Positions 8,497-17,347 of a stretch of DNA of 64,000 bases are shown one piece after another; positions within the stretch are counted from its first letter, which is position 1, and each line of letters begins with the position of its first letter. The notes below the pieces were generated by a model that searched no databases, was not told the origin of the DNA, and was given only the letters and a program-made list of their open reading frames with translations. The stretch comes from Syntrophomonas zehnderi OL-4 (GTDB lineage Bacteria > Bacillota > Syntrophomonadia > Syntrophomonadales > Syntrophomonadaceae): positions 18,128 through 82,127 of the forward strand of contig NZ_CGIH01000038.1 in the NCBI RefSeq assembly GCF_000983115.1, given 5' to 3'. The translations under genes and the position numbers were made by a program.

Positions 8497-9693
8497 CTAG
8501 GCTTCGATTCTCTCTACAATCATGGCTGTGCCCATTCCACCGCCAATGCAAAGGGTTGCCAACCCGCGCTGGGATTTTCTTTTCTCCATTTCATACAGCA
8601 AGCTGACCAGTATTCTCGCTCCAGATGCCCCTATGGGATGTCCGAGCGCAATCGCCCCTCCATTGACATTAACCCTGTCCATTATCTCAGTAAGTCCTAA
8701 ATCGCGAGCTACGGCTATTGATTGGGCTGCAAAAGCCTCATTGGCTTCGATCAGGTCAATATCATTTATGGTCAAGCCGGCTTTCTGCAATGCTTTACGG
8801 CTGGCCGGTATAGGCCCTAATCCCATTACTTTAGGTTCTACCCCGGCAGAAGCATAACTTACTATCTTCGCCATCGGCTTAATGCCCAATTCGTCAGCCT
8901 TCTCCCTGGACATTACGATTACCGCAGCTGCGCCATCGTTTATGCCTGAAGCATTAGCGGCTGTGACTGAGCCGTCTTTTTTAAAGGCCGGATTAAGCGT
9001 GCCCATCTTGTCCCGGGCAGTCGCGCGGGGGTACTCATCTACCTCGAAAATGGTGTCTCCTTTCTTGCCTTTAATTACTACCGGGGTAATCTCGTCTTTA
9101 AATCTGCCGGAGGCAATTGCCTGAGCCGCCAGTTCCTGGCTTCTAAAGCCAAAATCATCCTGTTCCTCACGGGAGATATCATACTGTTCGTTAATATTCT
9201 CAGCCGTAATACCCATGTGGTAGTTGTTGAATGCTTCCCAAAGGCCATCTTTGATCATAACGTCAATCAAACTGCCATTTCCCATTCGGTAACCGTAACG
9301 TGCCTTTTCCAGAGCGAACGGTGCGGTAGACATGCTTTCCATGCCTCCGGCCAATACAACATCTGCGTCCCCGGCTTTTATAACCTGGGCCGCCAAACTA
9401 ACAGCTCTTAAGCCTGAACCGCAAACCTTGTTGATGGTCATGGCTGATACATCTATAGGAATCCCAGCCTTGACCGATGATTGTCGAGCCACATTTTGTC
9501 CCTGAGCGGCCTGCAGGACACATCCGAATATTACTTCATCAATCTGATCTCCTTTCAGACCTGCCCTTTTAATGGCCTCAGCCATAACCACACTTCCTAA
9601 ATCAACTACAGAAATATCTTTGAGCGAACCCCCAAAGGATCCTACAGGAGTCCGGCAGGCCCCTACCAAAACAATTTCTCTAGTCAAGAGCAA
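8497..9693 (-). CDS. Acetyl-CoA C-acetyltransferase (thiolase)
   Basis: 398 residues. Cleaves acetoacetyl- or 3-ketoacyl-CoA with CoA in the last step of beta-oxidation (or the reverse condensation). Motifs: [11 protein letters not shown] with the acyl-accepting Cys near residue 90, [17 protein letters not shown] with the catalytic His, and [13 protein letters not shown] with the second Cys. Full length. Start at 9693 ([11 protein letters not shown]) follows AAGGGGGTATTGCTC; the second methionine is not internal to a better site. First gene of its block, with about 370 bases of upstream non-coding DNA. Confidence 0.95.
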   Translation of the reverse strand: MLLTREIVLVGACRTPVGSFGGSLKDISVVDLGSVVMAEAIKRAGLKGDQIDEVIFGCVLQAAQGQNVARQSSVKAGIPIDVSAMTINKVCGSGLRAVSLAAQVIKAGDADVVLAGGMESMSTAPFALEKARYGYRMGNGSLIDVMIKDGLWEAFNNYHMGITAENINEQYDISREEQDDFGFRSQELAAQAIASGRFKDEITPVVIKGKKGDTIFEVDEYPRATARDKMGTLNPAFKKDGSVTAANASGINDGAAAVIVMSREKADELGIKPMAKIVSYASAGVEPKVMGLGPIPASRKALQKAGLTINDIDLIEANEAFAAQSIAVARDLGLTEIMDRVNVNGGAIALGHPIGASGARILVSLLYEMEKRKSQRGLATLCIGGGMGTAMIVERIEA

Positions 9694-10019
9694 TACCCCC
9701 TTACTTAGTATTAGCTGGAAAAACCATCGGATATATTAGATCTATAAAAGACATCCCCCCTGCCTGCTTACTTAATTTTGGAATAGTCTTAACTGATTGA
9801 TTTTAATGAATTATCTGTTTATTTATACATATTATTCTATTATATGGTAATTATTCCTGCATGATTTTTGCAGGCTGATAATTAAAAATCTGGATAGACA
9901 GAGCAATGACTACATTAATGGAATTATCGCTCGTATTGCAGGTTTTAAGAGTAGCGGTTAGCAGATGGTTTGATTTTTGCAGTTGGCAAGTATGTAATTT
10001 GGTTTCTTTATCAGAAAAT
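9694..10019. other. Intergenic, promoter region of the thiolase gene
   Basis: AT-rich leader of the thiolase gene. On the minus strand TATAAT occurs at about 9839-9844 (context CCATATAATAG), without a convincing -35 hexamer. Frames of about 60 codons here are on the wrong side of the terminator at 10020 and lack ribosome sites. Nothing else recognised. Confidence 0.4.
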
Positions 10020-10056
10020 AAAAGGTCCCCCAAAGAAACGGGAGACCCTTTAATGT
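10018..10056 (-). terminator. Terminator of the etf/Fe-S operon
   Basis: AAAGGTC...GACCCTTT forms a stem (with GGG/CCC pairs inside) just past the stop codon at 10067; on the minus strand it is followed by TTTTATTTTC. Confidence 0.75.
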
Positions 10057-10066
10057 TTATTAATTA

Positions 10067-12196
10067 TTATTGCATTGATTGCCAGAGCACTTCGGCCACA
10101 TCGTAGACTTTAGTGCTTTCTTCTGCCTCAGCAGATTTAACGCCATCGGAGATCATGGTCAAGCAGAACGGACAGTTTGTAACAATCATTTGCGGATTGG
10201 AAACAAGTAGTTGGTCGGTTCTGGTATCGTTGATACGTTTGAACCCTTCTACTGCCTCTTCTTCCATCCACATACGTCCACCGCCTGCGCCACAACAGAA
10301 GCCATAGTTCTTGGATTGTTGAACTTCAACAATCGATGCGCCTGCAGCTTTCAATACCGTCCGCGGCTGGTCGTAAATACCATTATGCCGTCCCAGGAAG
10401 CAGGAATCGTGATAGCTTATCTTGGCTCCTACTGCCTTATCCGGTTTGAGCTTGCCTTCGGCTACTAATTTGGCCAGGATTTCAGTGTAATGATATACCT
10501 CATAATTTCCGCCCATCTGCGGGTATTCATTCTTCAGCGCATTATACCCATGCGGGCATACTACAATAATTTTCTTTACGCCATAGTTGTTAAAGGATTC
10601 CAGGTTCTGGTTGACCAAGGTCTGGTAAAGATACTCGTTACCTAATCTTCTGGCTGAGTCACCACAGCAGAATTCTTCCGTTCCCAGATAACCGAAACTT
10701 ACGCCGGCCTTATTAAGCAACCTAACCAGAGATTCACCTACCCGTTTGTAACGATCATCGAAGGATACTGCGCAACCGGCATAAAGCAGGTATTCAAACT
10801 CCTTGCCATCTTCTGGCAAGAGATTAACAATGTCTCTGACGCCTCTTTCATTGAGCCATTCAGCTCGTGATGCCCAACCAACACCCCAAGGGTTGTAGTT
10901 GCGTTCCATGTTGGTAAAGGCCATCTGGGCTTCACCAGGCATATCTCCCTGCCACATAACCAGGTTTCTGCGCATTTCCACAATTTTGGGAATATGCTCG
11001 ATATACATGGGGCAGTGCTCCATGCAAGCCCGGCAGTTGGTACAATCCCATACAACTTCCGAAGTTACTACATCATAAATCAGGCTGGCTTCCATCGGAT
11101 TGACTTTTTCAGCGGCCGCATCGGTCATGGCTATTTCTTCAAGTTCTTCAGGGTTGTTTTTAGCAGCCAGCAGATAAGGTGCTTTTTCGTCCAGGTGTAG
11201 CTTCATAGCCTGAATAAGAGTTAACTTGGGATTTAGATGCTTTCCGGTATTGTAGGCGGGGCAGTTTTCCTGGCAACGACCGCAGCGGATACAAGCATCC
11301 AGATCCAGCAAATCTTTCCAACCAAAGTCCTCAATATTTTCTACCCCAAATGATTCGGCCTCTTCAATATTATCAACCATACGCAAAGCTGAAGGTTCCA
11401 GATCGCGGAAAATATAGTTGGCCATTCCGGTAAATATATGCCACAGCTTGGTAAACGGAATAATGGCAATAAAGGCAAAGGCAATAGCCATATGGAACCA
11501 CCACAGGATGCGATGCCACATCAACATGCTATCCAGGCTCATACCTGCAAACATAGCAGCAAACATCCAACCAATGGGTGAAGCTATTTTTTCATAGGCG
11601 ATTTGCTCCATAGTTGTCGAAAGCTGAATCTGAGCACCAATCCTTAGACCTTCAATGAAGTAACCGGTTAGAAGGATAGTAAAGACGAGCAGTATTATCC
11701 AGCCATCTGAAGCCTTAGTATCATTTAAGCGATCCGGTTTTTGAATATAGCGGATAAAGGCAAGTACCATGATGCCAATCATAGCCAAAAAGCCAAAGAT
11801 GTCTACTATCCAGGACATCCCGATATAATTGGCGCCTTCGAGGTGTGGCCAGCCGATGGCATGGTGGGAAGCATCGATGCCAGCAGCCATAAACAGTAAC
11901 AAGAATCCCCAGAACAAGAAGAAATGCATCCAACCTGGCAGAGGTTTCTTAATTACCTTAGTTTGTAATAAGGTGTTGGATAAAAGCGAACCTATACGTT
12001 GCCAAACCTTATCATTTCTGTGTATTTCCCCTTTTGCCAGCATCCATACCTGGACTTTTTTAATAAAGCCGTACAGGAATATGCCTATAGGGATAAACAT
12101 AATGACATAGATAAGCCATTCGTAGGGAATATTCGCCCCAACAACCCGCATTGGGACATCGTAACCACCTTCTAGTGGTTGAAAGCCAAATATCAT
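10067..12196 (-). CDS. Membrane Fe-S oxidoreductase, EtfAB:quinone oxidoreductase type
   Basis: 709 residues from ATG at 12196 (AGGGAGG ten bases upstream); a longer frame to 12268 covers that ribosome site and is rejected. The N-terminal third is a membrane domain with several hydrophobic helices and histidines (for example MHFFLFWGFLLLFMAAGIDA then SHH), like the b-heme subunit NarI. Two [4Fe-4S] motifs follow: CIRCGRCQENCP near residue 302 and CTNCRACMEHCP near 384. Then come two CCG (HdrB/D-like) segments, CCGDSARR near 508 and CCGAGGGRMW near 633. This is the DUF224-type protein known next to etfBA in Syntrophomonas. It is thought to take electrons from EtfAB and reduce menaquinone, helping drive the uphill butyryl-CoA oxidation. 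Last gene of the etfBA operon. Confidence 0.9.
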   Translation of the reverse strand: MIFGFQPLEGGYDVPMRVVGANIPYEWLIYVIMFIPIGIFLYGFIKKVQVWMLAKGEIHRNDKVWQRIGSLLSNTLLQTKVIKKPLPGWMHFFLFWGFLLLFMAAGIDASHHAIGWPHLEGANYIGMSWIVDIFGFLAMIGIMVLAFIRYIQKPDRLNDTKASDGWIILLVFTILLTGYFIEGLRIGAQIQLSTTMEQIAYEKIASPIGWMFAAMFAGMSLDSMLMWHRILWWFHMAIAFAFIAIIPFTKLWHIFTGMANYIFRDLEPSALRMVDNIEEAESFGVENIEDFGWKDLLDLDACIRCGRCQENCPAYNTGKHLNPKLTLIQAMKLHLDEKAPYLLAAKNNPEELEEIAMTDAAAEKVNPMEASLIYDVVTSEVVWDCTNCRACMEHCPMYIEHIPKIVEMRRNLVMWQGDMPGEAQMAFTNMERNYNPWGVGWASRAEWLNERGVRDIVNLLPEDGKEFEYLLYAGCAVSFDDRYKRVGESLVRLLNKAGVSFGYLGTEEFCCGDSARRLGNEYLYQTLVNQNLESFNNYGVKKIIVVCPHGYNALKNEYPQMGGNYEVYHYTEILAKLVAEGKLKPDKAVGAKISYHDSCFLGRHNGIYDQPRTVLKAAGASIVEVQQSKNYGFCCGAGGGRMWMEEEAVEGFKRINDTRTDQLLVSNPQMIVTNCPFCLTMISDGVKSAEAEESTKVYDVAEVLWQSMQ

Positions 12197-12232
12197 GAAA
12201 CAAATTCCCTCCCTTAAAGCAAACGTTGGTTT

Positions 12233-12262
12233 TCTGGATATGCTGTTTGGCATATCCAGAAA
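12233..12262 (-). other. Hairpin between etfA and the Fe-S gene
   Basis: CTGGATATGC and GCATATCCAG form a perfect 10-bp stem (TCTGGATA extends it) with a short AAACA-type loop, inside the operon and 35 bases before the ribosome site of the Fe-S gene. No T run follows, so it looks like an mRNA processing or stability element that could set different levels for EtfAB and the membrane protein, not a terminator. Confidence 0.5.
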
Positions 12263-12285
12263 CACCAATTATTTTTTACGGCTAC

Positions 12286-13239
12286 CTATTTTTTCAACTC
12301 GGTGCAAAGCAAGGGAACTACCTTAAAGAGATCCCCCACTACTCCGAAATCGGCTACATTAAAAATAGGGGCTTCAGTATCTGTGTTTACCGCTGCAATA
12401 AACTTAGAAGAAGACATTCCAGCCAGATGCTGGATAGCCCCAGAGATTCCACAGGCTATGTACAGCCCGGGGCATACTACCTTACCAGTTTGACCTACCT
12501 GGAGTTCATGTCCCAGCCACCCAGAGTCAATGGAGGCACGCGAACCACCCAGAGCAGCACCCAACAGGTCAGCTAACTCTTCAACAACTTTGATGCCTTC
12601 GGGGCCTTTGCAGCCGCGTCCACCGGAAACTACAACCGCAGCTTCAGTAAGCTCAGGTCTTGCCGATACGGTCGGTACAAAGTCCTTGGCAACCTGGTAG
12701 ACATCAGCAGCAGTAGCAGCAACAGCTACTTTAACCACTTCGCCGGCTCCGGCAGATTCGACTACTTCCCAAACACCTGCACGAATTGTTGCAACTATAG
12801 GGCTACCGGTTACTTCAACTTTAGCCAACGCTTTACCGGCATAGATTGCTCTGGTGAAAACAGCTTTGCCATCACTGATTTCGGCAGCAATAGCATCAGT
12901 AGCCATACCTGCATCCAGTTTCTGTGCCAGCCTGGATGCCATGTCTCTTCCGTTCATGGTATGACCAAACAGTACGGCGTTAGGGCTGTATTCCTTAATC
13001 ATGGCAACCATTTGCGCTACATAAGCACCTGTATTGTAAGCTGCAAAAATATCATCATCTGCAACATAAACTTTATCGGCGCCATATTTCGCAAATTCGC
13101 CGGCCAGACCTTCAACACCTTTACCAAATACAACGGCTGCTACTTCTCCGCCAAATTTCTTGGCTTCGGCTAGCATCTCATAAGTAACTTTACGTATATT
13201 TCCATCTCTTTGATCTACAAAAACCCATGTTCCAGCCAT
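12286..13239 (-). CDS. etfA: Electron transfer flavoprotein, alpha subunit
   Basis: 317 residues. The N-terminal half is the ETF alpha/beta-hydrolase-like domain. The C-terminal FAD domain carries GGRGCKGPEGIKVVEELAD, ASIDSGWLGHELQVGQTGK, CPGLYIACGISGAIQHLAGM and AVNTDTEAPIFNVADFGVVGD, the ETF-alpha signature. Together with EtfB it accepts electrons from the acyl-CoA dehydrogenases. Start ATG at 13239 follows AAAGGAGGGTCATAG. It lies 33 bases after etfB and upstream of the Fe-S oxidoreductase, the order expected for a quinone-reducing, non-bifurcating chain. Whether it can bifurcate cannot be settled from motifs alone. Confidence 0.96.
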   Translation of the reverse strand: MAGTWVFVDQRDGNIRKVTYEMLAEAKKFGGEVAAVVFGKGVEGLAGEFAKYGADKVYVADDDIFAAYNTGAYVAQMVAMIKEYSPNAVLFGHTMNGRDMASRLAQKLDAGMATDAIAAEISDGKAVFTRAIYAGKALAKVEVTGSPIVATIRAGVWEVVESAGAGEVVKVAVAATAADVYQVAKDFVPTVSARPELTEAAVVVSGGRGCKGPEGIKVVEELADLLGAALGGSRASIDSGWLGHELQVGQTGKVVCPGLYIACGISGAIQHLAGMSSSKFIAAVNTDTEAPIFNVADFGVVGDLFKVVPLLCTELKK

Positions 13240-13272
13240 CTATGACCCTCCTTTATTTATACACAGGTATAA

Positions 13273-14031
13273 TTATTTCACTTCCACCTTAACGGTATTT
13301 TTCATCCAGTCAGCCATTTGGGCGGCTGCTACATCGGGATCTTCCTCTATCTTAATGCCAGCGGTCTTGCCAGCGGGAAGAGCAAATTCCAGCACTTTAA
13401 CTTTGTTTTCTACGGCAATTGCGTCAACTGTGGCAACGGGTTTCTTTTTAGCCTGCATAATACCCTTCATGGAAGGATAACGGGGCTCATTCCAGCTTAC
13501 CTGACTGGAGATAACCGCCGGAATGCTAACTTCGGTCACCGCAGTACCGCCATCGGCTTCACTGGTGCAGGTAGCTTTGCCACCAGCTATTTCGATACTG
13601 GTGATAACGTTTACATGTGGCAAACCAAGTATTTCAGCAATACGTGTTGGAACCTGTGAAGATCCATCATCAGCTGCAACGTGTCCGGCCAGAATCAGAT
13701 CTGGGTTTTCTTTCTTGATGGCATCAGCTAAAGCTACTGCGCGGGCATACTCATCAGCAGCACTATCTTGTTTGACCAGGATACCACGATCAGCACCCAT
13801 GGCTAAAGCGGTACGGATAGCATCCATCGCTTTGTCAGCACCTGCAGATACTATAACTACTTCGGTAGCTATTCCTTTTTCTTTCAATTGGATGGCACCT
13901 TCAACTGCTACTTCATCATAAGGGTTAATGATGAGGTTGATACCTGCATCGTTAATTTTGCCATCTTTTAACTCAATTTTAGCTTCTGTGTCAAAAGTTT
14001 GCTTAACACATACTAGAACCTTCAAGTTCAT
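13273..14031 (-). CDS. etfB: Electron transfer flavoprotein, beta subunit
   Basis: 252 residues, beginning MNLKVLVCVKQTFDTEAKIE. Family signatures are VAVEGAIQLKEKG, DGSSQVPTRIAEILGLPHV (AMP/FAD contact loop) and NEPRYPSMKGIMQAKKKPV. Forms the EtfAB heterodimer that carries electrons from acyl-CoA dehydrogenases. ATG at 14031 follows AAAAGGAGGAATGAACTTG. First gene of an etfB-etfA-Fe-S oxidoreductase operon preceded by a 267-base non-coding stretch that should hold the promoter. Confidence 0.96.
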   Translation of the reverse strand: MNLKVLVCVKQTFDTEAKIELKDGKINDAGINLIINPYDEVAVEGAIQLKEKGIATEVVIVSAGADKAMDAIRTALAMGADRGILVKQDSAADEYARAVALADAIKKENPDLILAGHVAADDGSSQVPTRIAEILGLPHVNVITSIEIAGGKATCTSEADGGTAVTEVSIPAVISSQVSWNEPRYPSMKGIMQAKKKPVATVDAIAVENKVKVLEFALPAGKTAGIKIEEDPDVAAAQMADWMKNTVKVEVK

Positions 14032-14298
14032 TCCTCCTTTTCATCTAATGGCCTCTTTTTTTACCTGATAGTAAAAACTCCCGTCAAAACCTGCGGTCTC
14101 CCAGATCACCTCCATGAGATTTTATCTATATTTACTGTTGCCTACGGCAAAATTACCGCCAAAAAAATTCATATCAAGCACCGGTATAACATCTATTTTC
14201 AAAAGCCATAGACATGGTTTTACATTCTATAAAAAAGTCTTTTTTCCTGCTTTGCACTAGAAATAGGACATATTTTTAGTCTTTCAAAACTATATTGT

Positions 14299-15084
14299 TC
14301 ATACTGCTGATTTTTGATAGAAAAAGGTCGCCAGGGAAGTAAAACCTATTTCCTTGGCCTGAAATATCTGCTCGGTGCTGCCTATAAACAACACGCCTCC
14401 CGGACGAAGCGCATCCACAAATTTACGATACAATTTAAACTTGGTTTCTTCAGTAAAATAGATTACTACATTGCGACATAAAATCAAATCATAATCCCTG
14501 CCAAAGGGGTCTTTTAATAAATCCTGTTTTTCAAATCTAACCATTTTTTTAATATCTTCAGCAACCCGGTAGTATTCCCCGTCTTTTTGCATATACCGCT
14601 CCAGATAATAGGGCGGTAGCGTCTGCGCTGCCTTGGCAGAATACAGTCCTATCTGGGCACGTTCTAACACATCCTGATCCAGGTCGCTAGCTAGAATCTT
14701 GTCTGTCTTGCCAGGTATTTTTTCCTTGCAGAGCATAGCCAGAGAATAAGCTTCTTCGCCAGTGGAGCACCCGGCGCTCCATATTTTTAAGGGGGTTCGT
14801 TGTTTAAGTAAAACCGGAAATATTTCCTTTTCCAAAACCTCCCAATGGACTGGATTACGAAAAAACTCTGAAACGTTAATGGTCAAATGCTCAATAAACT
14901 TACGGTATAAAACCTTATCCTTCTGAATCAAAGCTATAAATTCCTTGTAATCAGCAGCATGGGATGATCTCATAAAACTATTAATACGTCGTTCCATTTG
15001 TGGCCTTTTATAAGCAGTCAGGTCTATTTTGCTCATTCCCTCAAACTGCCTGATAAACCACTCCCAGTCATAAATACTCTCCAA
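14299..15084 (-). CDS. cheR: CheR-type protein-glutamate methyltransferase
   Basis: 261 residues. Transfers methyl from S-adenosylmethionine to glutamates of chemoreceptors. Shows the CheR N-terminal helical domain (TAYKRPQMERRINSFM) and the SAM-binding domain: INVSEFFRNPVHWEVL, KIWSAGCSTGEEAYSLAML, ASDLDQDVLERAQIGLYS and DLILCRNVVIYFTEETK. Starts at TTG (15084) with GGGAGG nine bases upstream. It sits 12 bases after hemL, at the end of the heme cluster, with no receptor or other chemotaxis gene in the window. So its partner is elsewhere, and co-transcription with heme genes may be incidental. Confidence 0.92.
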   Translation of the reverse strand: MESIYDWEWFIRQFEGMSKIDLTAYKRPQMERRINSFMRSSHAADYKEFIALIQKDKVLYRKFIEHLTINVSEFFRNPVHWEVLEKEIFPVLLKQRTPLKIWSAGCSTGEEAYSLAMLCKEKIPGKTDKILASDLDQDVLERAQIGLYSAKAAQTLPPYYLERYMQKDGEYYRVAEDIKKMVRFEKQDLLKDPFGRDYDLILCRNVVIYFTEETKFKLYRKFVDALRPGGVLFIGSTEQIFQAKEIGFTSLATFFYQKSAV

Positions 15085-15096
15085 AACTGAACCTCC

Positions 15097-16383
15097 CTAT
15101 TTCATTCTATCCAGGGCTCGTTCAATAGCAGCCACCGTCTGGTAAATATCCTCCAGTTCATGGGCGCAGGATACAAAAGACACCTCAAACTGAGCCGGCG
15201 GCAAGTAGATGCCTTCCTGCAGAACTTCCCTATAGAAACGCGCATATTTTTGAGTATCACACTTCATGGCGCTCTCATAATCATACACCTCGTCTTCAGT
15301 AAAGAAAACGCAAAACATAGAACCCAACCGTTTTATGACATAATACATACCCCGGGCTTCAAACAAGGATCTAATTTTGCCGGTTAAAAAATAACTAATT
15401 ACCTCCATACGGTCATACCAATCGGTGTCCCGTAAAATCTTAAGAGTTGCCAGACCGGCGGCCATAGCCAGCGGATTTCCGGAAAGTGTTCCGGCCTGAT
15501 ATACTTCACCTTGCGGAGCGACCAGATCCATGATTTCTTTTTTGCCGCCATACGCCCCCACCGGCAAACCTCCCCCGATTATTTTACCCAGGGTGGTTAA
15601 ATCAGGGACAATCCCGGTTATATTCTGTACACCGCCATAACAAAGCCGAAAGCCGGTGATCACCTCATCAAAAATCAACAGACATCCATAGTTGTTACAC
15701 AATTCCCGCAAGCCCACTAGAAATTCACGGGTACCGGGAATAAGACCCATATTACCGGCCACCGGTTCCACAATAATTGCCGCAATATCAGCTCCCGATT
15801 GTCTAAAGGCTTCTTCTACGGACTCAAGATCATTATATCTGCATAGAATTGTTTCCCCGGTAATGGCTGAAGGCACACCTGGGCTAAGCTGACTGCCAGC
15901 GGTCAACATGCCTGATCCGGCTTTAATTAAGAAGGCATCGGCATGTCCATGATAACAGCCTTCAAACTTAATGATTTTGTTGCGGCCGGTAAAGGCCCGG
16001 GCCAGGCGGATGGCACTCATGGTAGCTTCGGTTCCGGAGTTAACCATACGCACCTTTTCAATAGAAGGAAAAGCATCGCAAATCAATTCGGCCATTTCAA
16101 TTTCTTTGGAGCAGGTAGCTCCAAAACTGGTTCCCTCCTGAGCACATTCACAGATGGCCTGAACCACTTCGGGGTGACTATGTCCCAGTATCAAGGGTCC
16201 CCAGGAACCGACATAGTCAATATATTCATTATCATCTTCATCAATTATCCTGCAGCCACTGGCCTTTTTCATAATCAGGGGTGACCTTCCCACTGAATGA
16301 AAGGCCCGCACCGGACTGTTAACCCCGCCGGGCATAAGTTGAAGAGCTTTTTCATAAAGCTGATCCGACTTAGTGGTATCCAA
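15097..16383 (-). CDS. hemL: Glutamate-1-semialdehyde 2,1-aminomutase
   Basis: 428 residues, PLP enzyme making 5-aminolevulinate from glutamate-1-semialdehyde (second step of the C5 pathway). Clear motifs: GGVNSPVRAFHSVGRSPL at the N-terminus, MVNSGTEATMSAIRLARAFT, YHGHADAFLIKAGSG, LIFDEVITGFR, and TLGKIIGGGLPVGAYGG with the PLP lysine near residue 267. Full length. ATG at 16383 follows a GGGGGAACATGAATTGG stretch. It lies 33 bases downstream of ahbB in the heme operon, showing that ALA synthesis is linked to the later heme steps. Confidence 0.96.
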   Translation of the reverse strand: MDTTKSDQLYEKALQLMPGGVNSPVRAFHSVGRSPLIMKKASGCRIIDEDDNEYIDYVGSWGPLILGHSHPEVVQAICECAQEGTSFGATCSKEIEMAELICDAFPSIEKVRMVNSGTEATMSAIRLARAFTGRNKIIKFEGCYHGHADAFLIKAGSGMLTAGSQLSPGVPSAITGETILCRYNDLESVEEAFRQSGADIAAIIVEPVAGNMGLIPGTREFLVGLRELCNNYGCLLIFDEVITGFRLCYGGVQNITGIVPDLTTLGKIIGGGLPVGAYGGKKEIMDLVAPQGEVYQAGTLSGNPLAMAAGLATLKILRDTDWYDRMEVISYFLTGKIRSLFEARGMYYVIKRLGSMFCVFFTEDEVYDYESAMKCDTQKYARFYREVLQEGIYLPPAQFEVSFVSCAHELEDIYQTVAAIERALDRMK

Positions 16384-16416
16384 TTCATGTTCCCCCGTTC
16401 ACAAATATATGAATAT

Positions 16417-16884
16417 CTAAAAATACTGCATACTTACCTTCTTGAATTCACGCGTGCTTTTCAGCACTGCATAATCCTGCAGCCCCGTTAAGTCCGATAC
16501 CTTGGCGATAATTGCGGCCAGTTCCTGCTCGTCCCGGGCGTGAATCATGGTAAAAAGTACATAATTAAAATCAGCAGGTACCTCTCTTAAATAACAATGG
16601 CTTATTTCTTTGACACCAGCCATTATTTCCCCACATTTATCAGCCTTATCGGCATCCACCTGCCAGGCCACCATAGCATTGAAACGATATCCCGCCTGCT
16701 GATGCCTTAGTACGGCACCCCATCTTCTTATGATGCCTTTATCTTGTAATAAGCGGATTCTATCCAAGATTTCAAAATCCGACAATTCAAGGCTTTGGGC
16801 CAGCTGTGCAAAGGGACGTGAGGTCAGAGGAAGATCCCCCTGCAGCATTTGTATAATTTTAGCGTCTATTTCATCATAATTCAT
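16417..16884 (-). CDS. ahbB: Siroheme decarboxylase subunit, AhbB type
   Basis: 155 residues, Lrp/AsnC-fold protein. An N-terminal winged helix-turn-helix (MNYDEIDAKIIQMLQGDLPL to GIIRRWGAVLRHQQAGY) is followed by an AsnC ligand-like domain ending KSTREFKKVSMQYF. With AhbA it decarboxylates siroheme to 12,18-didecarboxysiroheme in the alternative heme pathway. Identified by fold plus position beside ahbA and two NirJ-like radical SAM genes. Start set at 16884, with GGAGAAGCAAA just before it; the frame extends to 16911 without such a site. The start lies 11 bases inside ahbA, indicating translational coupling. Confidence 0.88.
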   Translation of the reverse strand: MNYDEIDAKIIQMLQGDLPLTSRPFAQLAQSLELSDFEILDRIRLLQDKGIIRRWGAVLRHQQAGYRFNAMVAWQVDADKADKCGEIMAGVKEISHCYLREVPADFNYVLFTMIHARDEQELAAIIAKVSDLTGLQDYAVLKSTREFKKVSMQYF

Positions 16885-17347
16885 TTTGCTTCTCCATATC
16901 AAAGGAAACATTTATCTTATATACTTTACTGGCTGGCATGGATATCACTTTTAAACCAGATACCTCTTCCAGTTCCTTTAACTGCTTTTTTACTTCTGCC
17001 TGCGATCTCACCGTAAGGGTAAACCATACATTGTAATGATGTTCCCGTAAGTAATTGTGGGTTACGCCTGTCATTTGATTTATCAGCTCGGCTGTTGCTT
17101 CGATCCTGTCCTCAGGTACTGACATGGCGCAAAGGGTTGAAGAAAAACCCAGTTTTGATGAGTTCATAATGCCGCCTATCCGCCTAATCAAGCCCTCGCT
17201 TTTTAGGCGGGCAATCCGCTTTAGTACCTCGTCTTCCTCAATACCCAGTTCCTGGGCGATATCCTTATAAGGCTGGACGGACAGCGGTAAAGAGTTTTGC
17301 AAAATATTTAACATGACCTGATCGGTTTTATCCAGCATATTCTTCAT
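16874..17347 (-). CDS. ahbA: Siroheme decarboxylase subunit, AhbA type
   Basis: 157 residues, also Lrp/AsnC-like (DQVMLNILQNSLPLSVQPYK, then GLIRRIGGIMNSSKLGF). The shape is that of AhbA/NirD-L-H proteins, which are enzymes in spite of looking like regulators. It partners AhbB in removing two acetate carboxyls of siroheme. ATG at 17347 overlaps the stop codon of ahbD (ATGA), so translation is coupled. A slightly later start (MLDKTDQ) is possible. It shares the INxxxGVTHNYLREHHYNVW-type central motif with ahbB (ISHCYLREVPADFNYVLF there), consistent with ancient duplication. Confidence 0.88.
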   Translation of the reverse strand: MKNMLDKTDQVMLNILQNSLPLSVQPYKDIAQELGIEEDEVLKRIARLKSEGLIRRIGGIMNSSKLGFSSTLCAMSVPEDRIEATAELINQMTGVTHNYLREHHYNVWFTLTVRSQAEVKKQLKELEEVSGLKVISMPASKVYKINVSFDMEKQNEL

